Part shown: one piece after another, positions 5,223 through 5,269 of the stretch
Position numbering within the stretch: position 1 is the first letter of the stretch
How the letters are laid out: every line of letters starts with the position of its first letter
NCBI GenBank assembly: GCA_016181325.1
Contig: JACOZO010000062.1
Location: 1 to 5,269, forward strand
Reading direction: 5' to 3'
DNA from: Candidatus Woesearchaeota archaeon
Lineage (GTDB): Archaea; Nanobdellota; Nanobdellia; Woesearchaeales; GW2011-AR4
DNA: 5,269 bases
The notes under the pieces: generated by a model
What the model was told of the DNA's origin: nothing
What the model saw: the letters and a program-made list of their open reading frames with translations, nothing else
The model's database searches: none
Translations under genes and position numbers: made by a program

Positions 5223-5269
5223 AATAATTTGTGCTCGGGTCTCGCTGTCTGCCACACGCTCGACCCTCG

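Larger units (their letters stand above)
5015..5269. other. Non-coding region with several short hairpins; no gene seen
   Basis: About 255 bases upstream of the reductase promoter contain no ORF with recognisable protein features on either strand. I saw no tRNA T-arm, rRNA fragment or CRISPR spacing. The stretch is patchy: AT-rich islands (5126-5145, 5180-5208) alternate with GC-rich hairpin and CTCG-rich segments. It may hold a non-coding RNA, terminators of a gene beyond the right edge, or repeat DNA. Confidence 0.6.

Noticed and set aside
5015..5269. CRISPR array or tRNA gene in the right-hand non-coding stretch
   Set aside because: Hairpins recur at uneven spacing with different stems, without identical repeats or unique spacers, and no T-arm or acceptor pairing of a tRNA is visible.

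Overview
The window looks archaeal, probably from an uncultivated anaerobic or DPANN-like lineage; I cannot name the phylum. The evidence is a geranylgeranyl-reductase-family lipid enzyme, a Dol-P-sugar-synthase-like GT2 paired with a DUF2304 membrane protein, GGTGA-type ribosome binding sites at some genes, and AT-rich TTTAA boxes about 26 nt upstream of SD-less start codons (archaeal TATA boxes with leaderless transcripts). Some genes have a bacterial flavour (phosphoheptose isomerase, GT9 heptosyltransferase, a class I methyltransferase), which fits the bacterial-type surface-glycan genes often acquired by archaea.

All eight supported genes lie on the minus strand and appear to form three consecutive transcription units. 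Unit 1 (4983 down to 2610): geranylgeranyl reductase family flavoprotein, GT2 glycosyltransferase, DUF2304 membrane protein and a DUF167 small protein, packed with gaps of 20 nt or less. Unit 2 (2565 down to 756): GT9 heptosyltransferase-like protein and a SAM-dependent methyltransferase, 4 nt apart, behind their own TATA-like box. Unit 3 (694 down to the window edge): a 77-aa possible PC4-like protein, whose stop codon overlaps the start of a gmhA-type sedoheptulose-7-phosphate isomerase that runs off the left edge.

Taken together this reads as a cell-surface glycan or glycolipid locus. GmhA would supply the first committed heptose precursor, the GT9 enzyme would transfer heptose or a related sugar, the GT2/DUF2304 pair would load a sugar on a polyprenyl-phosphate carrier, and the reductase could saturate isoprenoid chains of membrane lipids or of that carrier. 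The methyltransferase could decorate a glycan or small molecule. The pathway linkage is inference from neighbourhood; the family assignments are mostly firm.

The right end (about 5015-5269) has no credible gene. It carries three small hairpins that all present C-GAA-G apical triloops on the minus strand, one larger stem-loop, and a recurring CTCG-rich vocabulary near the window edge. This is the least explained part of the window.
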